From contig NZ_PYON01000005.1 of the NCBI RefSeq assembly GCF_003026355.1, forward strand, positions 124,001-188,000: DNA of 64,000 bases, read 5' to 3'. The DNA comes from Photobacterium kishitanii (GTDB lineage: Bacteria; Pseudomonadota; Gammaproteobacteria; Enterobacterales; Vibrionaceae). Below are positions 43,923 through 54,494 of the stretch, in pieces. Within the stretch, counting starts at the first letter, position 1. Each line of letters opens with the position of its first letter. The notes beneath the pieces are model-generated. The model was not told the origin of the DNA. It saw nothing but the letters and a program-made list of their open reading frames with translations, and made no database searches. A program made the position numbers and the translations under genes.

Positions 43923-45488
43923 TTAATTAAATCCTGCTAGGTGAGCACAAATAACAATCACGCTAGATGTTACAAACAATAGCAGCATAAAGCGCCAGCT
44001 AAAGCGGATCCAATCACCCCAATCAATACGGCAAACTCCTAAAGTACCCATTAATGATGCAGATGTTGGAACAACGATATTGGTAAAACCATCGCCTAAT
44101 TGGAACGCAAGCACGGTGACTTGACGAGAAATACCGGCAATATCACCTAAAGGTGCCAGTAATGGCATCGTCAGTGCTGCTTGGCCTGAGCCTGAAGTGA
44201 CAAAGAAATTAAAGATAGATTGGAATAGATACATGATCCATACCGCAGCAACATCTGGAATACCACTAATGGCACCGCCAGCACTGTTTAATATACTATT
44301 TAATACACTTGGCTCATCAGCAGAGCCATCACCCAGAATTAATAATACGCCTTTCGCACAACCAACAAGTAAGGCTGGGGCTAACATTACTCCAGCACCT
44401 TCTTTAAATGAGGTTGCTATATCATTCAAGGTCATATTGTTGAGCTTGAAAATAACACCAATAATACCGGCAACAAAACCCATCGTAAAAAATTGTGATG
44501 CTATTTCAGGAATATACCATGCGTGTACGACAACTCCCCAAACAACCCAACCTGTTGTGATAGCAACGGTTGCGATGACTAATGTATAGCCAAAATGCCA
44601 TTCTGATTGCTGAATATCAGCTGTTTTTTCGCGTAAGAATTGATCAGTTTTAAAGCTATAAGACAGTTCAGGATTGCGTTTGATTTTTGCGGCATAACGC
44701 ATGGTGAAAATAACACCCATTAAGGTGAAACCAACCCACATTGGTAGACGCAGTTCCATACCAGAAAGTACAGGAATACCGGCAATGCCTTGAGCGATAG
44801 CAACTGAAAAAGGGTTCATCCATGATGATGCAAAACCGACTTGGGTTGCGACATAAGTAACCATTACTGTGGTAATGCCGTCATAACCTAGACGGAGCAT
44901 AAGGGGGGCAATGATGATCGCAAAAGCAATCGCTTCTTCACCCATACCAAAGACAGCACCACCCAATGAAAATAAGACAAATAAAGCTGGAATGAATAAA
45001 AAGTCATTGCCTTTTGTTTTATGGATTAGCGCTAAGATACCGGCATCAATGGCACCTGTACGCATGACGACACCAAATGCACCGCCGATAACGAGCATAA
45101 ACATAATTACGCCGACAGCTGATCCCCATTTACTACCAGAAACCAGACCTTCGAACATAAAGTTCATTAAGCCAATGCCACCCCCAGCACTAAATAAACC
45201 GACAGTGTTGTAGATTTTGTCGCCATTAGTATCAATAGCATATTTAAAAGAGGCAGGGTCAATAACGGTACGTGTTTTTTCAACGCCATCAGCGATAAAG
45301 CTCACTGTTTGCTGAGAAAAACTGCCAGCAGGAATGAGATAGGTGAGTATGGTTGCTAATATACCCACCATGAAAATGATGATTAACGTGTCAGGTACTT
45401 GCCATGACTTTTTGGTATCCGCTGTTGCGGGATGGTCAATTGAATTGTGCAAAATATAATCCACTACTAAATGATATTGTATGCACAA
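43923..45488 (-). CDS. YfcC-family permease (predicted amino acid/dipeptide or C4-acid carrier)
   Basis: Inner-membrane carrier of the YfcC family (about 500 residues, 12 or so TMs), beginning after a soluble N-terminus with SWQVPDTLIIIFMVGILATI and containing MLVIGGAFGVVMRTGAID and GSGQAALTMPLLAPLGDI, typical of this family. The start is unclear: TTG at 45488 has no ribosome binding site; a TTG at 45452, preceded by AGTGGA, would give a product of about 509 residues. Next, at 4 bases, is an aspartoacylase-like hydrolase. Divergent, across 316 bases, is the DUF969/DUF979/pcp operon. Substrate unproven. Confidence 0.8.
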   Translation of the reverse strand: MCIQYHLVVDYILHNSIDHPATADTKKSWQVPDTLIIIFMVGILATILTYLIPAGSFSQQTVSFIADGVEKTRTVIDPASFKYAIDTNGDKIYNTVGLFSAGGGIGLMNFMFEGLVSGSKWGSAVGVIMFMLVIGGAFGVVMRTGAIDAGILALIHKTKGNDFLFIPALFVLFSLGGAVFGMGEEAIAFAIIIAPLMLRLGYDGITTVMVTYVATQVGFASSWMNPFSVAIAQGIAGIPVLSGMELRLPMWVGFTLMGVIFTMRYAAKIKRNPELSYSFKTDQFLREKTADIQQSEWHFGYTLVIATVAITTGWVVWGVVVHAWYIPEIASQFFTMGFVAGIIGVIFKLNNMTLNDIATSFKEGAGVMLAPALLVGCAKGVLLILGDGSADEPSVLNSILNSAGGAISGIPDVAAVWIMYLFQSIFNFFVTSGSGQAALTMPLLAPLGDIAGISRQVTVLAFQLGDGFTNIVVPTSASLMGTLGVCRIDWGDWIRFSWRFMLLLFVTSSVIVICAHLAGFN

Positions 45489-45804
45489 AATATCAATTAT
45501 TATGCGTTGATTATCAATTTGATCTTCTTGTTGTGACCATGAATAGCATTATATTCCATATAGGTTATACGAATATTTATCGGCAGTTGGAATAATACAG
45601 GGTTTTAATTGCATCTTTTTTATAAATATATGTTTATTAGTTTGTTTTTTATTTTTTCATGTTACTTTTCCTCGCAAAATTTAACTGGCAACGATAAATT
45701 TAATTTCGTAATCTCCGCTAAATATTATGACTATTAATAAAAACAACAGCACGCTAAGTGCGTATCTTTTGATTGCATACAACATAAATAAAAGGAAGTA
45801 GAAA
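45489..45804. other. Divergent promoter region between the two permease operons
   Basis: 316 bases. A short palindrome ttgattatcaa lies near 45505 and a small dyad gcacgctaagtgcg near 45749. No firm promoter assigned. One regulator could drive both directions. Confidence 0.35.
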
Positions 45805-46512
45805 ATGGTGGATTTATGGCCATTAATTGGTGTGGTGATTATCACCGCGGGATTAGCATTTAAATTAAATACCTTGTTAGTGATTCTAACAGCAGGTGTT
45901 GTTACTGGCTTAGTTGCTCACATTCCATTGTTTGAAATTTTATCTATTTTAGGTGAGTCATTTACAAAAAACCGTTATATGTCTTTGTTTATCCTTATAT
46001 TACCTATGATTGGTATTTTAGAACGTTATGGCTTACGTCAGCGTGCTGAAACGTTAATCGGCAGTATGAAAAGTGCTTCAGTAAGCCGCGTGTTATTGAC
46101 CTATCTTGCACTACGTAAATTGACCAATGGTATGGGATTACATTTGGGTGGACATCCCTCAATGATCCGTCCGTTAATTGCGCCGATGGCAGAAGCTGCG
46201 GCAGAAAAACAAGTCGGTGAGTTAACCGATAAGCAAAGTCAACGAATCCGTTGTTTATCTGCCGTGAGTGAAAACTTTGGTAATTTCTTTAGTCAGCTAT
46301 TGTTCATTGGTGCTGGTGGGTTGTTATTGATCAAAGGTGTTATGGAAGACAACGGTATTCAGGTTGAACTTGAGCAAATGTATTTGTGGGCATTACCGAC
46401 AGCAATTGCATCTTTTGCTGTATTTGCTGTGTGTTGCAAATTGGAAGATATGCGATTAGCGCGTCATTCGGTAACACAATCAGTGGCATTAAAGGAGCAG
46501 GATAATGCTTGA
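45805..46512 (+). CDS. DUF969 membrane protein (permease half)
   Basis: 235 residues, six or so hydrophobic segments, with the family landmarks PLIGVVIITAGLAFKLNTL, the LPMIGILERYGLR loop and GMGLHLGGHPSMIRPLIAPMAEA. DUF969 always occurs with DUF979 and often with pyroglutamyl peptidase, as here, and the pair is believed to be a two-part transporter. AAGGAAG 8 bases upstream of the ATG. The gene overlaps DUF979 by 8 bases. Confidence 0.88.
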   Translation: MVDLWPLIGVVIITAGLAFKLNTLLVILTAGVVTGLVAHIPLFEILSILGESFTKNRYMSLFILILPMIGILERYGLRQRAETLIGSMKSASVSRVLLTYLALRKLTNGMGLHLGGHPSMIRPLIAPMAEAAAEKQVGELTDKQSQRIRCLSAVSENFGNFFSQLLFIGAGGLLLIKGVMEDNGIQVELEQMYLWALPTAIASFAVFAVCCKLEDMRLARHSVTQSVALKEQDNA

Positions 46513-47410
46513 GTATGTTTATCAAACTACCGGTTTATTGTTGATTGCTTTTGCTGTGCAAAGCTTCGCCGATAAAAATAGTGCTAAACGTTGGGGTACA
46601 GGAGCATTTTGGCTTATTTATGGTATCACTTTTATGTGTGGTCCATTGATGCCTCATTGGGTAACAGGCTTATTAGTACTGGCGTTAACCTTGCTAGCAA
46701 CTGGCGGCTTTATGGGGATAGGTACTTATAACAGTACAGATGATAGCACTAAAGCTAAGAGCGCAATTACCCTTAAAAATAAACTGTTTGTTCCTGCTGT
46801 ATTGATTCCTATTGGTACGATTGTGATTAGCCAATGTACTGATTTAGGTGCGTTAACTGGGCTGGGTATTAGTTCGGTGTTGGCAATTGGTTTAGCTTTA
46901 GTGATCACCAAAGGAACTGCTGCACAAAGTATCAATGAAGGTCGTCGCTTAATTGATGGTATTGGTTGGGCGGCAATATTGTCACAATTTTTAGCCGCTT
47001 TAGGCTATTTATTTAGCCAAGCTGGTGTTGGTGATACCGTTTCACAATTGGTTAAAATGATAGTGCCAGATAATAACTTGCAAGCATATGTTGTGGCTTA
47101 TTGTGTTGGTATGATGTTGTTTACAGTAGTGATGGGGAATGGTTTTGCCGCTTTTGCAGTGATCACGACCGGTATTGGTATTCCGTTATTGATTATTGAG
47201 CAAGGCGGTAACCCTGCCATTGTTGGTGTATTGGGAATGCTATCAGGTTATTGCGGTACATTAATGACACCAATGGCTGCTAATTTTAATGTTGTACCTG
47301 CGGCATTATTGGAATTAAAGAATAAAAATCAAATAATTATCACACAATGCCTACCTGGTTTTGTGATGTTAGCCTTCAATATTGTATTAATGTACACATT
47401 GGCTTTTTAA
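46505..47410 (+). CDS. DUF979 membrane protein (permease half)
   Basis: 301 residues, about nine hydrophobic segments; the C-terminal part [19 protein letters not shown]...[29 protein letters not shown] is the family signature and resembles half of an ion-driven carrier. It follows DUF969 with an 8-base overlap and precedes pcp by 13 bases. Both halves are needed if this is a transporter; 5-oxoproline (pyroglutamate) or pyroglutamyl peptides are the most likely cargo, from the linkage alone. Confidence 0.88.
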   Translation: MLEYVYQTTGLLLIAFAVQSFADKNSAKRWGTGAFWLIYGITFMCGPLMPHWVTGLLVLALTLLATGGFMGIGTYNSTDDSTKAKSAITLKNKLFVPAVLIPIGTIVISQCTDLGALTGLGISSVLAIGLALVITKGTAAQSINEGRRLIDGIGWAAILSQFLAALGYLFSQAGVGDTVSQLVKMIVPDNNLQAYVVAYCVGMMLFTVVMGNGFAAFAVITTGIGIPLLIIEQGGNPAIVGVLGMLSGYCGTLMTPMAANFNVVPAALLELKNKNQIIITQCLPGFVMLAFNIVLMYTLAF

Positions 47411-47423
47411 GGTACGAATAATA

Positions 47424-48062
47424 ATGAAAAAGATATTAATAACCGGATTTGAACCTTTTGGTGGTGCAGCAATTAATCCTGCATTAGAAGCTGCTAAACT
47501 ATTAGATGGTGTCGCACTTAACAATGGTGAAATTGTTATTTGCCAAGTGCCAGTAACACGTTTTAAAGCGATAGACGCTGTTATTACTGCAATTGAGCAC
47601 CATAAGCCTGATTTTGTTATTACAGTAGGTCAGGCTGGTGGGCGTGCTGGTATTACACCAGAACGTATAGCAATTAATATTGATGACTTCCGTATTGCCG
47701 ATAACGAGGGTAATCAACCGATTGATCAACCTATTGTTGTTGATGGCCCTGATGGGTACTTCTCAACGTTGCCAATTAAGGCGATGACGCAAGCATTACA
47801 ACAAGCAGGTATTCCGTGTCAGGTATCAAACACTGCGGGTACCTTTGTCTGCAATCACTTATTTTATGGTGTACAGCATTACTTACGTGATACTGCTATT
47901 GGACATGGGTTTATTCATATCCCACTATTACCTGAGCAAGCAGCTCTAACGGATCAGCCAAGTATGTCATTAGAGATGATTGCTGAAGGTTTGAAAGTAG
48001 CCGCTCAAGCTGTGATTGATAATGAACAAGATATTCAATTAATTGGCGGCACTATTTGCTAG
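47424..48062 (+). CDS. pcp: Pyroglutamyl-peptidase I
   Basis: Cysteine peptidase (C15) of 212 residues that removes N-terminal pyroglutamate from peptides in the cytoplasm. The start [14 protein letters not shown] is diagnostic. The catalytic triad is visible: Glu80 (GITPER), Cys143 ([12 protein letters not shown]) and His165 (GFIHIP). It ends the DUF969/DUF979 operon, giving import plus release of pyroglutamate. Confidence 0.96.
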   Translation: MKKILITGFEPFGGAAINPALEAAKLLDGVALNNGEIVICQVPVTRFKAIDAVITAIEHHKPDFVITVGQAGGRAGITPERIAINIDDFRIADNEGNQPIDQPIVVDGPDGYFSTLPIKAMTQALQQAGIPCQVSNTAGTFVCNHLFYGVQHYLRDTAIGHGFIHIPLLPEQAALTDQPSMSLEMIAEGLKVAAQAVIDNEQDIQLIGGTIC

Positions 48063-48083
48063 ATATACCAGATGTATTGATTT

Positions 48084-48105
48084 AAGAGCTACGCTTGTAG
48101 CTCTT
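48084..48105. terminator. Hairpin between pcp and the HD-GYP gene
   Basis: aagagctac / gtagctctt with a 4-base loop. It overlaps the last codons of the minus-strand HD-GYP gene (stop at 48089) and is 22 bases past the pcp stop, followed by cttcttca. Likely terminates pcp transcription. Confidence 0.5.
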
Positions 48106-49204
48106 CTTCAATAACATCAGGATAACGGCTTTGAATCAGGGTGACTTTATCGAGCGAGTGTAAAATCGCATCAATACACAGAGGATCGAATAGCGTTCCG
48201 GAGCCATTAATTAAATACAGCTCTACATCTTCTATTGACCAAGGTTTTTTATAAGGTCGATTACTTAATAGTGCGTCAATAACATCTGCGACTGTAACAA
48301 TCCGTGCTTCTAATGGAATATCGGTTCCTTTTAATTTAGCGGGGTAACCCTTACCATCATACCGTTCATGATGATGACGAATGATGTTAAGAATGATATT
48401 AAGTTCCTGATGATTATCATATTTAAATGTGGTTAATATATTAGATAATAATTGACAACCTAATTCAGGATGTTGATTCATTATATCTCTTTCGTGATCG
48501 GTATATATTTCAGTCGAATATAAAATATCTTCTGGAATTAAAGACTTTCCAATATCATGCATATCGGAAAAATGATAAACCGAATCAACAAAATTACCGT
48601 CACATTTTCTTTTTTTTGCTAAATAGAGTCCAATTAAACGACTATATTCAGCGACTCTTTTTAGATGATTTTGAGTCTCAGGATCTTTATGGTGACTTAA
48701 TAATAAGACGGTTTTAACAATAGAATGAAATGCCCTTTTATTATTAAAATCATCAGTAATAAGTAAGGTAATAAGAATAGAGAAAGTGGTGAAATAATCA
48801 ATTTTATCGCTGAAGAAATCTTTTACTTTAGCATTGATAAATAATACCCCGATAAAGGTACCATTAGTATAAATTGGACATGCCATGCTTGAAATACAAT
48901 TGCTTTGTAATAATCGCAAATGAATGCGTTTTACTGACGATTGATGAGAAAGCATATTATCAATAATGCTTGGCTCTAATGATGTTCTCATTTTACTAAG
49001 GCGGGGTGATTGGCTAATTGATGCAATAAAAGTTGGAAAATTATCACCGTAATCAGGACTACGATATACAGAGTATAGGTTATCGTGATCATCGATATGT
49101 GTTACTGCAATACCAATAATTTCAGGATAAATTTTTTGTGCGGAAGACACAAAGAGAGCTAACCGCTCTTGGAGAGAGCGTTTAGTATTTAAAAATGAAT
49201 ACAT
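48089..49204 (-). CDS. GAF-HD-GYP cyclic-di-GMP phosphodiesterase
   Basis: 371 residues. N-terminal GAF-like sensor (about 15-155, with [16 protein letters not shown]) joined to an HD-GYP domain (about 160-350). Metal and catalytic residues are all present (numbering from the 49207 frame): H181 in [12 protein letters not shown] at 217-218 in [13 protein letters not shown] near 279-281, the GYP motif in DGKGYPA (287-289) and [13 protein letters not shown]. Such proteins lower c-di-GMP and favour motility over biofilm. A TTG at 49207 and ATG at 49204 are adjacent; AAGGA lies 8 bases before the ATG. No TM segment, so it is cytoplasmic and probably senses a soluble signal. Confidence 0.92.
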   Translation of the reverse strand: MYSFLNTKRSLQERLALFVSSAQKIYPEIIGIAVTHIDDHDNLYSVYRSPDYGDNFPTFIASISQSPRLSKMRTSLEPSIIDNMLSHQSSVKRIHLRLLQSNCISSMACPIYTNGTFIGVLFINAKVKDFFSDKIDYFTTFSILITLLITDDFNNKRAFHSIVKTVLLLSHHKDPETQNHLKRVAEYSRLIGLYLAKKRKCDGNFVDSVYHFSDMHDIGKSLIPEDILYSTEIYTDHERDIMNQHPELGCQLLSNILTTFKYDNHQELNIILNIIRHHHERYDGKGYPAKLKGTDIPLEARIVTVADVIDALLSNRPYKKPWSIEDVELYLINGSGTLFDPLCIDAILHSLDKVTLIQSRYPDVIEEELQA

Positions 49205-49374
49205 CAATAAGTCCTTTTTATGATCATATGCATATTGATTTATATTTGATCAAAGGTATCGACTTGTATAGTTATTTATTCATTAATAATATGAATGTTA
49301 GGTATTTATCATAACTGAGACAGAAAAAGGGATATTAGCGCTGTCTTCTGCCTTATCCCATTGATTAAAATTAA

Positions 49375-50046
49375 CTATTGCAATATTACTTTCCCTGCGG
49401 AGTTGGTCGACCAACTGTATGTTTGTTCATCTTTACCTGTAAGTTTTGCTTGGCCATCATACAGTGAAATGTATTGATTATTGTTATCTTCGTTGTATTT
49501 TAGAGGATGAGCTTCTAAAGTTTCGGCCGTCCAATAACTTGCATTATTATCTCTTTCATCAATGTAGAAACCACGGAAAGTGACGGTAGGCGCTAGTGGG
49601 TCATTGTCCACGAAGTTGATTTCATTATTATCACGTAAGCTATAAGCAATGATATCTGTGCTGATAATTGGTGCTCGAAATTTAACTGCGTTGTCGGTTT
49701 CGATTTTAAAGGTATTGGTCGATTTTTTACTCACATCAAGTGTGCCTTCAATAAGCGTTATTGTTGAATACTCAGTTTTATTTGCTGTGGCAATATACTC
49801 AGCGATATTACAGCTAAAGTTTGAAACGTTAGGATTAGTAGCTACTGCTGCATCAAAACATTTACCTGCAATATTAATTATTAGCGTATTAATATCAGTA
49901 GAAATTTGTGCATAATTTTGCTTTTGTTCATTTGTTAATGCGGAAATATCTAATCCGACTTTATCAACAATAATATCTTCACCATCATTTGAGTTACATC
50001 CTAATAGTGTTGTTGTTATGAGTGCGGTTAAAGCAAGTTTATTCAT
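49375..50046 (-). CDS. Lipoprotein of unknown function
   Basis: 223 residues with signal peptide and lipobox LLGC (Cys16). The mature part has a helical stretch with one cysteine pair (KCFDAAVA and NFSCNIAEY), a run of beta strands, and no recognised family. AGGAG lies 5 bases before the ATG. Monocistronic, next to the HD-GYP gene on the same strand. Confidence 0.7.
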   Translation of the reverse strand: MNKLALTALITTTLLGCNSNDGEDIIVDKVGLDISALTNEQKQNYAQISTDINTLIINIAGKCFDAAVATNPNVSNFSCNIAEYIATANKTEYSTITLIEGTLDVSKKSTNTFKIETDNAVKFRAPIISTDIIAYSLRDNNEINFVDNDPLAPTVTFRGFYIDERDNNASYWTAETLEAHPLKYNEDNNNQYISLYDGQAKLTGKDEQTYSWSTNSAGKVILQ

Positions 50047-50902
50047 GATATCTCCTTAGGTATATTTGTACTATCACTGTGATTTAATATTAACTATTTT
50101 CCTATCTTAAATAACGATATTTACAGGGTGGGTTATTGCTATTAAATATATTTTTATTTTTAATATTAGAAGTTTATAGTATGAGTATTATGTTGTTGTG
50201 ATAAATTGTATTTGTTTTAATTAGAAGGTTAATGATAGTCACTTGTTGTTATTATGTAAATATTTCATGGTGACGCTTTTGTTATTAATTATAATAAAGA
50301 TGTCTTGAAAATATTATAAAGCTAATTTTTTGATTTATTATTTAAAATTCATAAAACGAAAGTATCTTGAATACAAGCCTCGAAAGATGAACTGAGTGAC
50401 GAATTTATTCCAATTGGGGTGTTTTAAACGTGCTCAAATACCTACCAGTGTTAATGCAAGTCCTAAAACCCATAATCTGTGTGAAAACTTAGTCGAGCGT
50501 TACACACTTACAGCCTCGGAAAAGCATGAAGTAAAAAAAGTTAACATTGGTGCAATGAACGTCGAGATTCGTTTAGATCAAGGGCATGACTAACCGACTT
50601 GTTGGTGTCAGACTGGTTACGGTTTCAGGAACTGTTCAGATAGTAAGGACATAATGTTAGTCCTGTTTGGTAGGGGCTTGTACCTTATCCTTATATTATA
50701 TTTATACGTATTAAGTAAAAATTAACACTAATTTAATACATTAGTATTTACCCTTATTTATACATATTTGATGAGATATAGCTTAATGAATCCAGACAAT
50801 AAGTCATATAACACTTATATATTATTATTGGTACTAGGCATTAAGGTAAATATATAACGATCACACCAGCTAAGAAGCTGGCCGTAACTTAAGGTTAATT
50901 AA
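50047..50902. other. Long region upstream of nifJ
   Basis: 856 bases. The left 350 are very AT-rich with no feature. A 65-codon frame (50396-50593) lies in a noticeably more balanced stretch, followed by a small hairpin (aggac / gtcct, 50645-50663). The rest is AT-rich leader of nifJ. No FNR box of the standard spacing was found. Confidence 0.4.
50396..50593 (+). CDS. Doubtful small ORF upstream of nifJ
   Basis: 65 residues from a GTG that directly follows an in-frame stop; the ribosome binding site is poor. The second half (TLTASEKHEVKKVNIGAMNV) looks more coding-like than the surrounding DNA, and the base composition is higher in GC. Unrecognised. It may be a small protein, a gene remnant, or chance. 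Confidence 0.25.
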   Translation: MTNLFQLGCFKRAQIPTSVNASPKTHNLCENLVERYTLTASEKHEVKKVNIGAMNVEIRLDQGHD

Positions 50903-53900
50903 ATGAAAATACTGGACGGTAATGGCGCAGCAGCGGCAATTGCTTATAAAACCAATGAAGTCATTGGCATTTATCCAATCACCCCAAGTTCTTCTATGGC
51001 AGAGGCTTGTGATCAATGGGCGAGTCAAGACATGCCAAATGCGTGGGGTGATGTACCGCGTATTATGGAAATGCAGTCTGAGGGCGGTGCTATTGCAACG
51101 GTACACGGTGCCTTAATGGCAGGCAGCCTAGCAACCAGTTTTACCTCATCTCAAGGTTTATTGCTGATGATCCCGTCGTTGTACAAACTTGCTGGCGAAT
51201 TAACGCCGTTTGTATTGCACGTGGCAGCTCGAACTATCGCAACCCATTCCTTATCAATTTTTGGTGATCACTCTGATGTGATGTCCATTCGTCAAACAGG
51301 TTGTGCATTATTTTGTGCCTCTTCTGTCCAACAAGCACATGACTTTGCATTAATCTCACAAGCAGCGACATTAAAAAGTCGTTTGCCATTCGTGCATTTT
51401 TTTGACGGTTTCCGTACTTCGCATGAGCTGAACAAAATTACCGAAATTTCAGACGATGTGATCCGTGAGATGATTCCAATAGATTTGATGGAAGCGCACC
51501 GTGATCGCGCGCTAACGCCAGATCGCCCTATGCTTCGCGGTACAACCTCCAATCCAGATACTTTCTTCCAAGCGCGTGAAGCGAGCAATCCATGGTATGA
51601 CCAAGCGGCAGATCATGTGGTTGATACCATGGCGCAATTTGCAGAGCTAACGGGGCGTCAATACAAGCCATTTGAGTATCACGGTCATCCTGACGCTGAG
51701 CGTGTGATCATCGCGATGGGTTCATCGATTGGTACTATTAAAGAAGTGGTTGATCGTGAGTGCTCTTTAGGTCAAAAAGTGGGTGTGTTAGCGGTTCACT
51801 TGTACCGTCCATTCTCAGCTAAGCATTTCTTAGAGGTATTACCTGTAACGGCAGAGCGTATTGCAGTACTGGATCGCACCAAGGAGCCGGGTGCATTGGG
51901 TGAGCCTTTATTCTTAGACATAATGGCGACCCTGACCGAAGCTTTCCAGCTTGGACAACGTGCTACTTTGCCACGTGTGATTGGTGGACGTTATGGTTTA
52001 TCCTCTAAAGAATTTGCGCCAAACTCAGTCGCTGCTGTCTTTGAAGAGTTGACTCAACCGTTATTGGCGATGCGTTCTCGGTTTACGGTCGGCATTAATG
52101 ATGATGTAACTCACCTTAGTTTACCGTTGTTAAGTAACTATCCGTTGCTTCACACTCTCGGTTATAACAGCATTATGTATGGTTTGGGTAGTGATGGTAG
52201 TGTTAGTGCTGCAAAGAGTACCTTGAAGTTGTTAGGTGACCATACTGACGAATACGTGCAAGGGTATTTTGTTTACGATTCGAAAAAAGCGGGCAGCATG
52301 ACGGTGTCACATTTGCGTAGTCGTCCATACCCCATCGATTCAACCTATTTAATTGCTTATGCAGATTTTGTATCGTGCAGCCAATGGAGCTTCTTAACCA
52401 AGCAAAACATGTTGGATAAATTGAAGCATGATGGCATTTTCTTATTGAATAGCCCGTACGATGCTGATCACGTGTGGGATCATTTGCCGTTTGAAGTGCA
52501 AACTGAAATTCTCGCTCGTAACGCACGCCTTTACGTTATTAATGCAACCGACATTGCGCACAGCACTGGCATGGGTCAACGCATTAATACCGTAATGCAA
52601 ATGGCAATGTTGTGGTTAACAGAGCAGTTACCACAGTCTGGTTTATTGGCGTTATTGTCAGACACCATTGCGAAGACCTATTGCAGTAAAGGCGAGAATA
52701 TTATTCAAGCCAACATTCGTGCGTTAGAGCAAACCTTAGAGCGTTTACAAAAAGTGGAGACGACTCAAGCCGTGGCTAACGGTGAAATGTCACCACCACC
52801 AGTGTCTATGGAAGCGCCTGATTTTGTGAAAGCCGTAACGGGCGTGATGTTAGCAGGTAAAGGCGATGAATTGCCTGTGTCTGCTTTCCCACCGGATGGT
52901 ACTTGGCCTACGGGAACCAGTCAGTGGGAAAAACGCAACATTGCCAATGAATTGCCTGAGTGGAAAGCCGATTTATGTACTCAATGTAATTACTGTGTGG
53001 CCGCGTGTCCGCACTCTGCGATTCGTGTGAAAGTGGTTGATCCTGTTGTATTGGAAGGTTCTGAGTTGGAATCGATCCTATTCAAAGGCCGTGAGCGCAA
53101 AGGACAATCTTACGTGCTGCAAGTCTCACCAGACGATTGTACAGGTTGTAACCTTTGTGCGGTGGTTTGTCCTGCGAAGAGCCGTACCGAAGAAGGCGTT
53201 AAGTCATTAAACATGGTGCCAAAAGTGGATCCAGTCGATGACAAACGTTCTTTGTTTGAAGAGTTCTTAGGCTTACCAGAAGTCCAACGTAAAGAAATGG
53301 AACGCATTGATATTCGCAATATTCAATACGTTCAGCCACTGTTTGAATACTCTGGTGCGTGTTCGGGGTGTGGTGAAACGCCATACATTAAGTTGTTGAG
53401 CCAGTTATTTGGTGATCGCTTGCTGATTGCTAACGCAACGGGTTGTTCTTCTATTTATGGTGGTAACTTACCAACCACGCCATACACCAAGGATGCAAAT
53501 GGACGTGGACCAGCGTGGGCGAACTCATTATTTGAAGACAATGCCGAATTTGGTTTGGGTTACCGTTTATCGGTGAATCATCACCGTGAGCGTGCGAAGC
53601 GTTTGTTAAGTGAGCAAGGCGAAGCCATTCTCGGTGCCGAGGCGCGCGATGCCTTGTTAGCAACCCCAGAGAAAAGCTACCCAGAGTTCTACCATCATAT
53701 TGATCAACAGCGTCAAACCATTGAGCAATTGAAAACGCAATTAGCCGGTCAAGCAACCGCAGAATCTTTCTTAAATTCCGTCGATTACTTGGTTGATAAG
53801 TCTGTGTGGATCATTGGTGGCGATGGTTGGGCGTATGACATTGGTTTTGGTGGTTTGGATCAAGCTTTGAGTACGGGGGAAAACATCAATATTTTGGTGT

Positions 53901-54439
53901 TGGATACTCAGTGTTACTCAAATACAGGTGGTCAACACTCCAAAGCCTCACCAACAGGCAGTACCACTAAATTTGCCGTTAATGGTAAATCGCATAAACG
54001 TAAGAACTTAGCTGCACAAATGATGATGTACGATCACGTGTATGTGGCACAAGTGTCGATGGGCGCTCAGATGAATCAGACAGTGAAAGCATTCCAAGAA
54101 GCTGAAGCATGGAATGGTCCATCTTTGATTATCGCTTACAGCCCTTGTGAAGAGCATGGTTATGACTTAGCTAACGCCTTTGATCATCAGAAATTGACAA
54201 CGGAAGGGGGCTTATGGCCACTTTATCGTCATCAACCGTCTGAAAACGGCAAAGGCAAGTTCAACTTAGACTCAAAAGCACCCAAGGCCGATGCCTTGAA
54301 GCAGATTTTGAGCTCCGAGCGCCGCTATAAGAAAGTCATGAAAAATGATGGGGCGGATTTCTTAGCCGATATTGAACAAGCTGTCGATGCTGAGTTTGGT
54401 TACTGGACGGCGGTCAGTGAACACAATAAACAAAAATAA
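50903..54439 (+). CDS. nifJ: Pyruvate:ferredoxin/flavodoxin oxidoreductase (NifJ/YdbK type)
   Basis: Single-chain enzyme of 1178 residues (E. coli YdbK is about 1174) that converts pyruvate and CoA to acetyl-CoA and CO2 while reducing flavodoxin or ferredoxin. Order of domains: pyruvate-binding/pyrimidine domain (starts GNGAAAAIAYKTNEV, followed by GIYPITPSSSMAE), gamma and CoA-binding domains, two 4Fe-4S clusters (CTQCNYCVAACP near 692 and CTGCNLCAVVCP near 746) and a third cluster with CSGCGETP near 819, and the TPP domain (IGGDGWAYDIGFGG; CYSNTGGQ). AGG lies 10 bases before the ATG. Monocistronic with a terminator after it. Expected to work under low oxygen. Confidence 0.95.
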   Translation: MKILDGNGAAAAIAYKTNEVIGIYPITPSSSMAEACDQWASQDMPNAWGDVPRIMEMQSEGGAIATVHGALMAGSLATSFTSSQGLLLMIPSLYKLAGELTPFVLHVAARTIATHSLSIFGDHSDVMSIRQTGCALFCASSVQQAHDFALISQAATLKSRLPFVHFFDGFRTSHELNKITEISDDVIREMIPIDLMEAHRDRALTPDRPMLRGTTSNPDTFFQAREASNPWYDQAADHVVDTMAQFAELTGRQYKPFEYHGHPDAERVIIAMGSSIGTIKEVVDRECSLGQKVGVLAVHLYRPFSAKHFLEVLPVTAERIAVLDRTKEPGALGEPLFLDIMATLTEAFQLGQRATLPRVIGGRYGLSSKEFAPNSVAAVFEELTQPLLAMRSRFTVGINDDVTHLSLPLLSNYPLLHTLGYNSIMYGLGSDGSVSAAKSTLKLLGDHTDEYVQGYFVYDSKKAGSMTVSHLRSRPYPIDSTYLIAYADFVSCSQWSFLTKQNMLDKLKHDGIFLLNSPYDADHVWDHLPFEVQTEILARNARLYVINATDIAHSTGMGQRINTVMQMAMLWLTEQLPQSGLLALLSDTIAKTYCSKGENIIQANIRALEQTLERLQKVETTQAVANGEMSPPPVSMEAPDFVKAVTGVMLAGKGDELPVSAFPPDGTWPTGTSQWEKRNIANELPEWKADLCTQCNYCVAACPHSAIRVKVVDPVVLEGSELESILFKGRERKGQSYVLQVSPDDCTGCNLCAVVCPAKSRTEEGVKSLNMVPKVDPVDDKRSLFEEFLGLPEVQRKEMERIDIRNIQYVQPLFEYSGACSGCGETPYIKLLSQLFGDRLLIANATGCSSIYGGNLPTTPYTKDANGRGPAWANSLFEDNAEFGLGYRLSVNHHRERAKRLLSEQGEAILGAEARDALLATPEKSYPEFYHHIDQQRQTIEQLKTQLAGQATAESFLNSVDYLVDKSVWIIGGDGWAYDIGFGGLDQALSTGENINILVLDTQCYSNTGGQHSKASPTGSTTKFAVNGKSHKRKNLAAQMMMYDHVYVAQVSMGAQMNQTVKAFQEAEAWNGPSLIIAYSPCEEHGYDLANAFDHQKLTTEGGLWPLYRHQPSENGKGKFNLDSKAPKADALKQILSSERRYKKVMKNDGADFLADIEQAVDAEFGYWTAVSEHNKQK

Positions 54440-54463
54440 AGTATCGGTGTAGATGATTATTTT

Positions 54464-54494
54464 TATAGATGTTCGTAAGAGCATCTATTTTTTT
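54464..54494 (+). terminator. Terminator after nifJ
   Basis: atagatg / catctat with a 10-base loop, ending in seven or more T, 25 bases past the nifJ stop. Confidence 0.85.

Noticed and set aside
44197..45213. Plus-strand frames of 100-130 codons inside the YfcC-like gene
   Set aside because: Antisense to a conserved membrane protein; Pro/Ala/Thr-rich composition is what reverse-complemented hydrophobic codons give.
50594..50902. FNR site before nifJ
   Set aside because: ttgatgagatatag has only one good half-site and no ATCAA partner at the right spacing.
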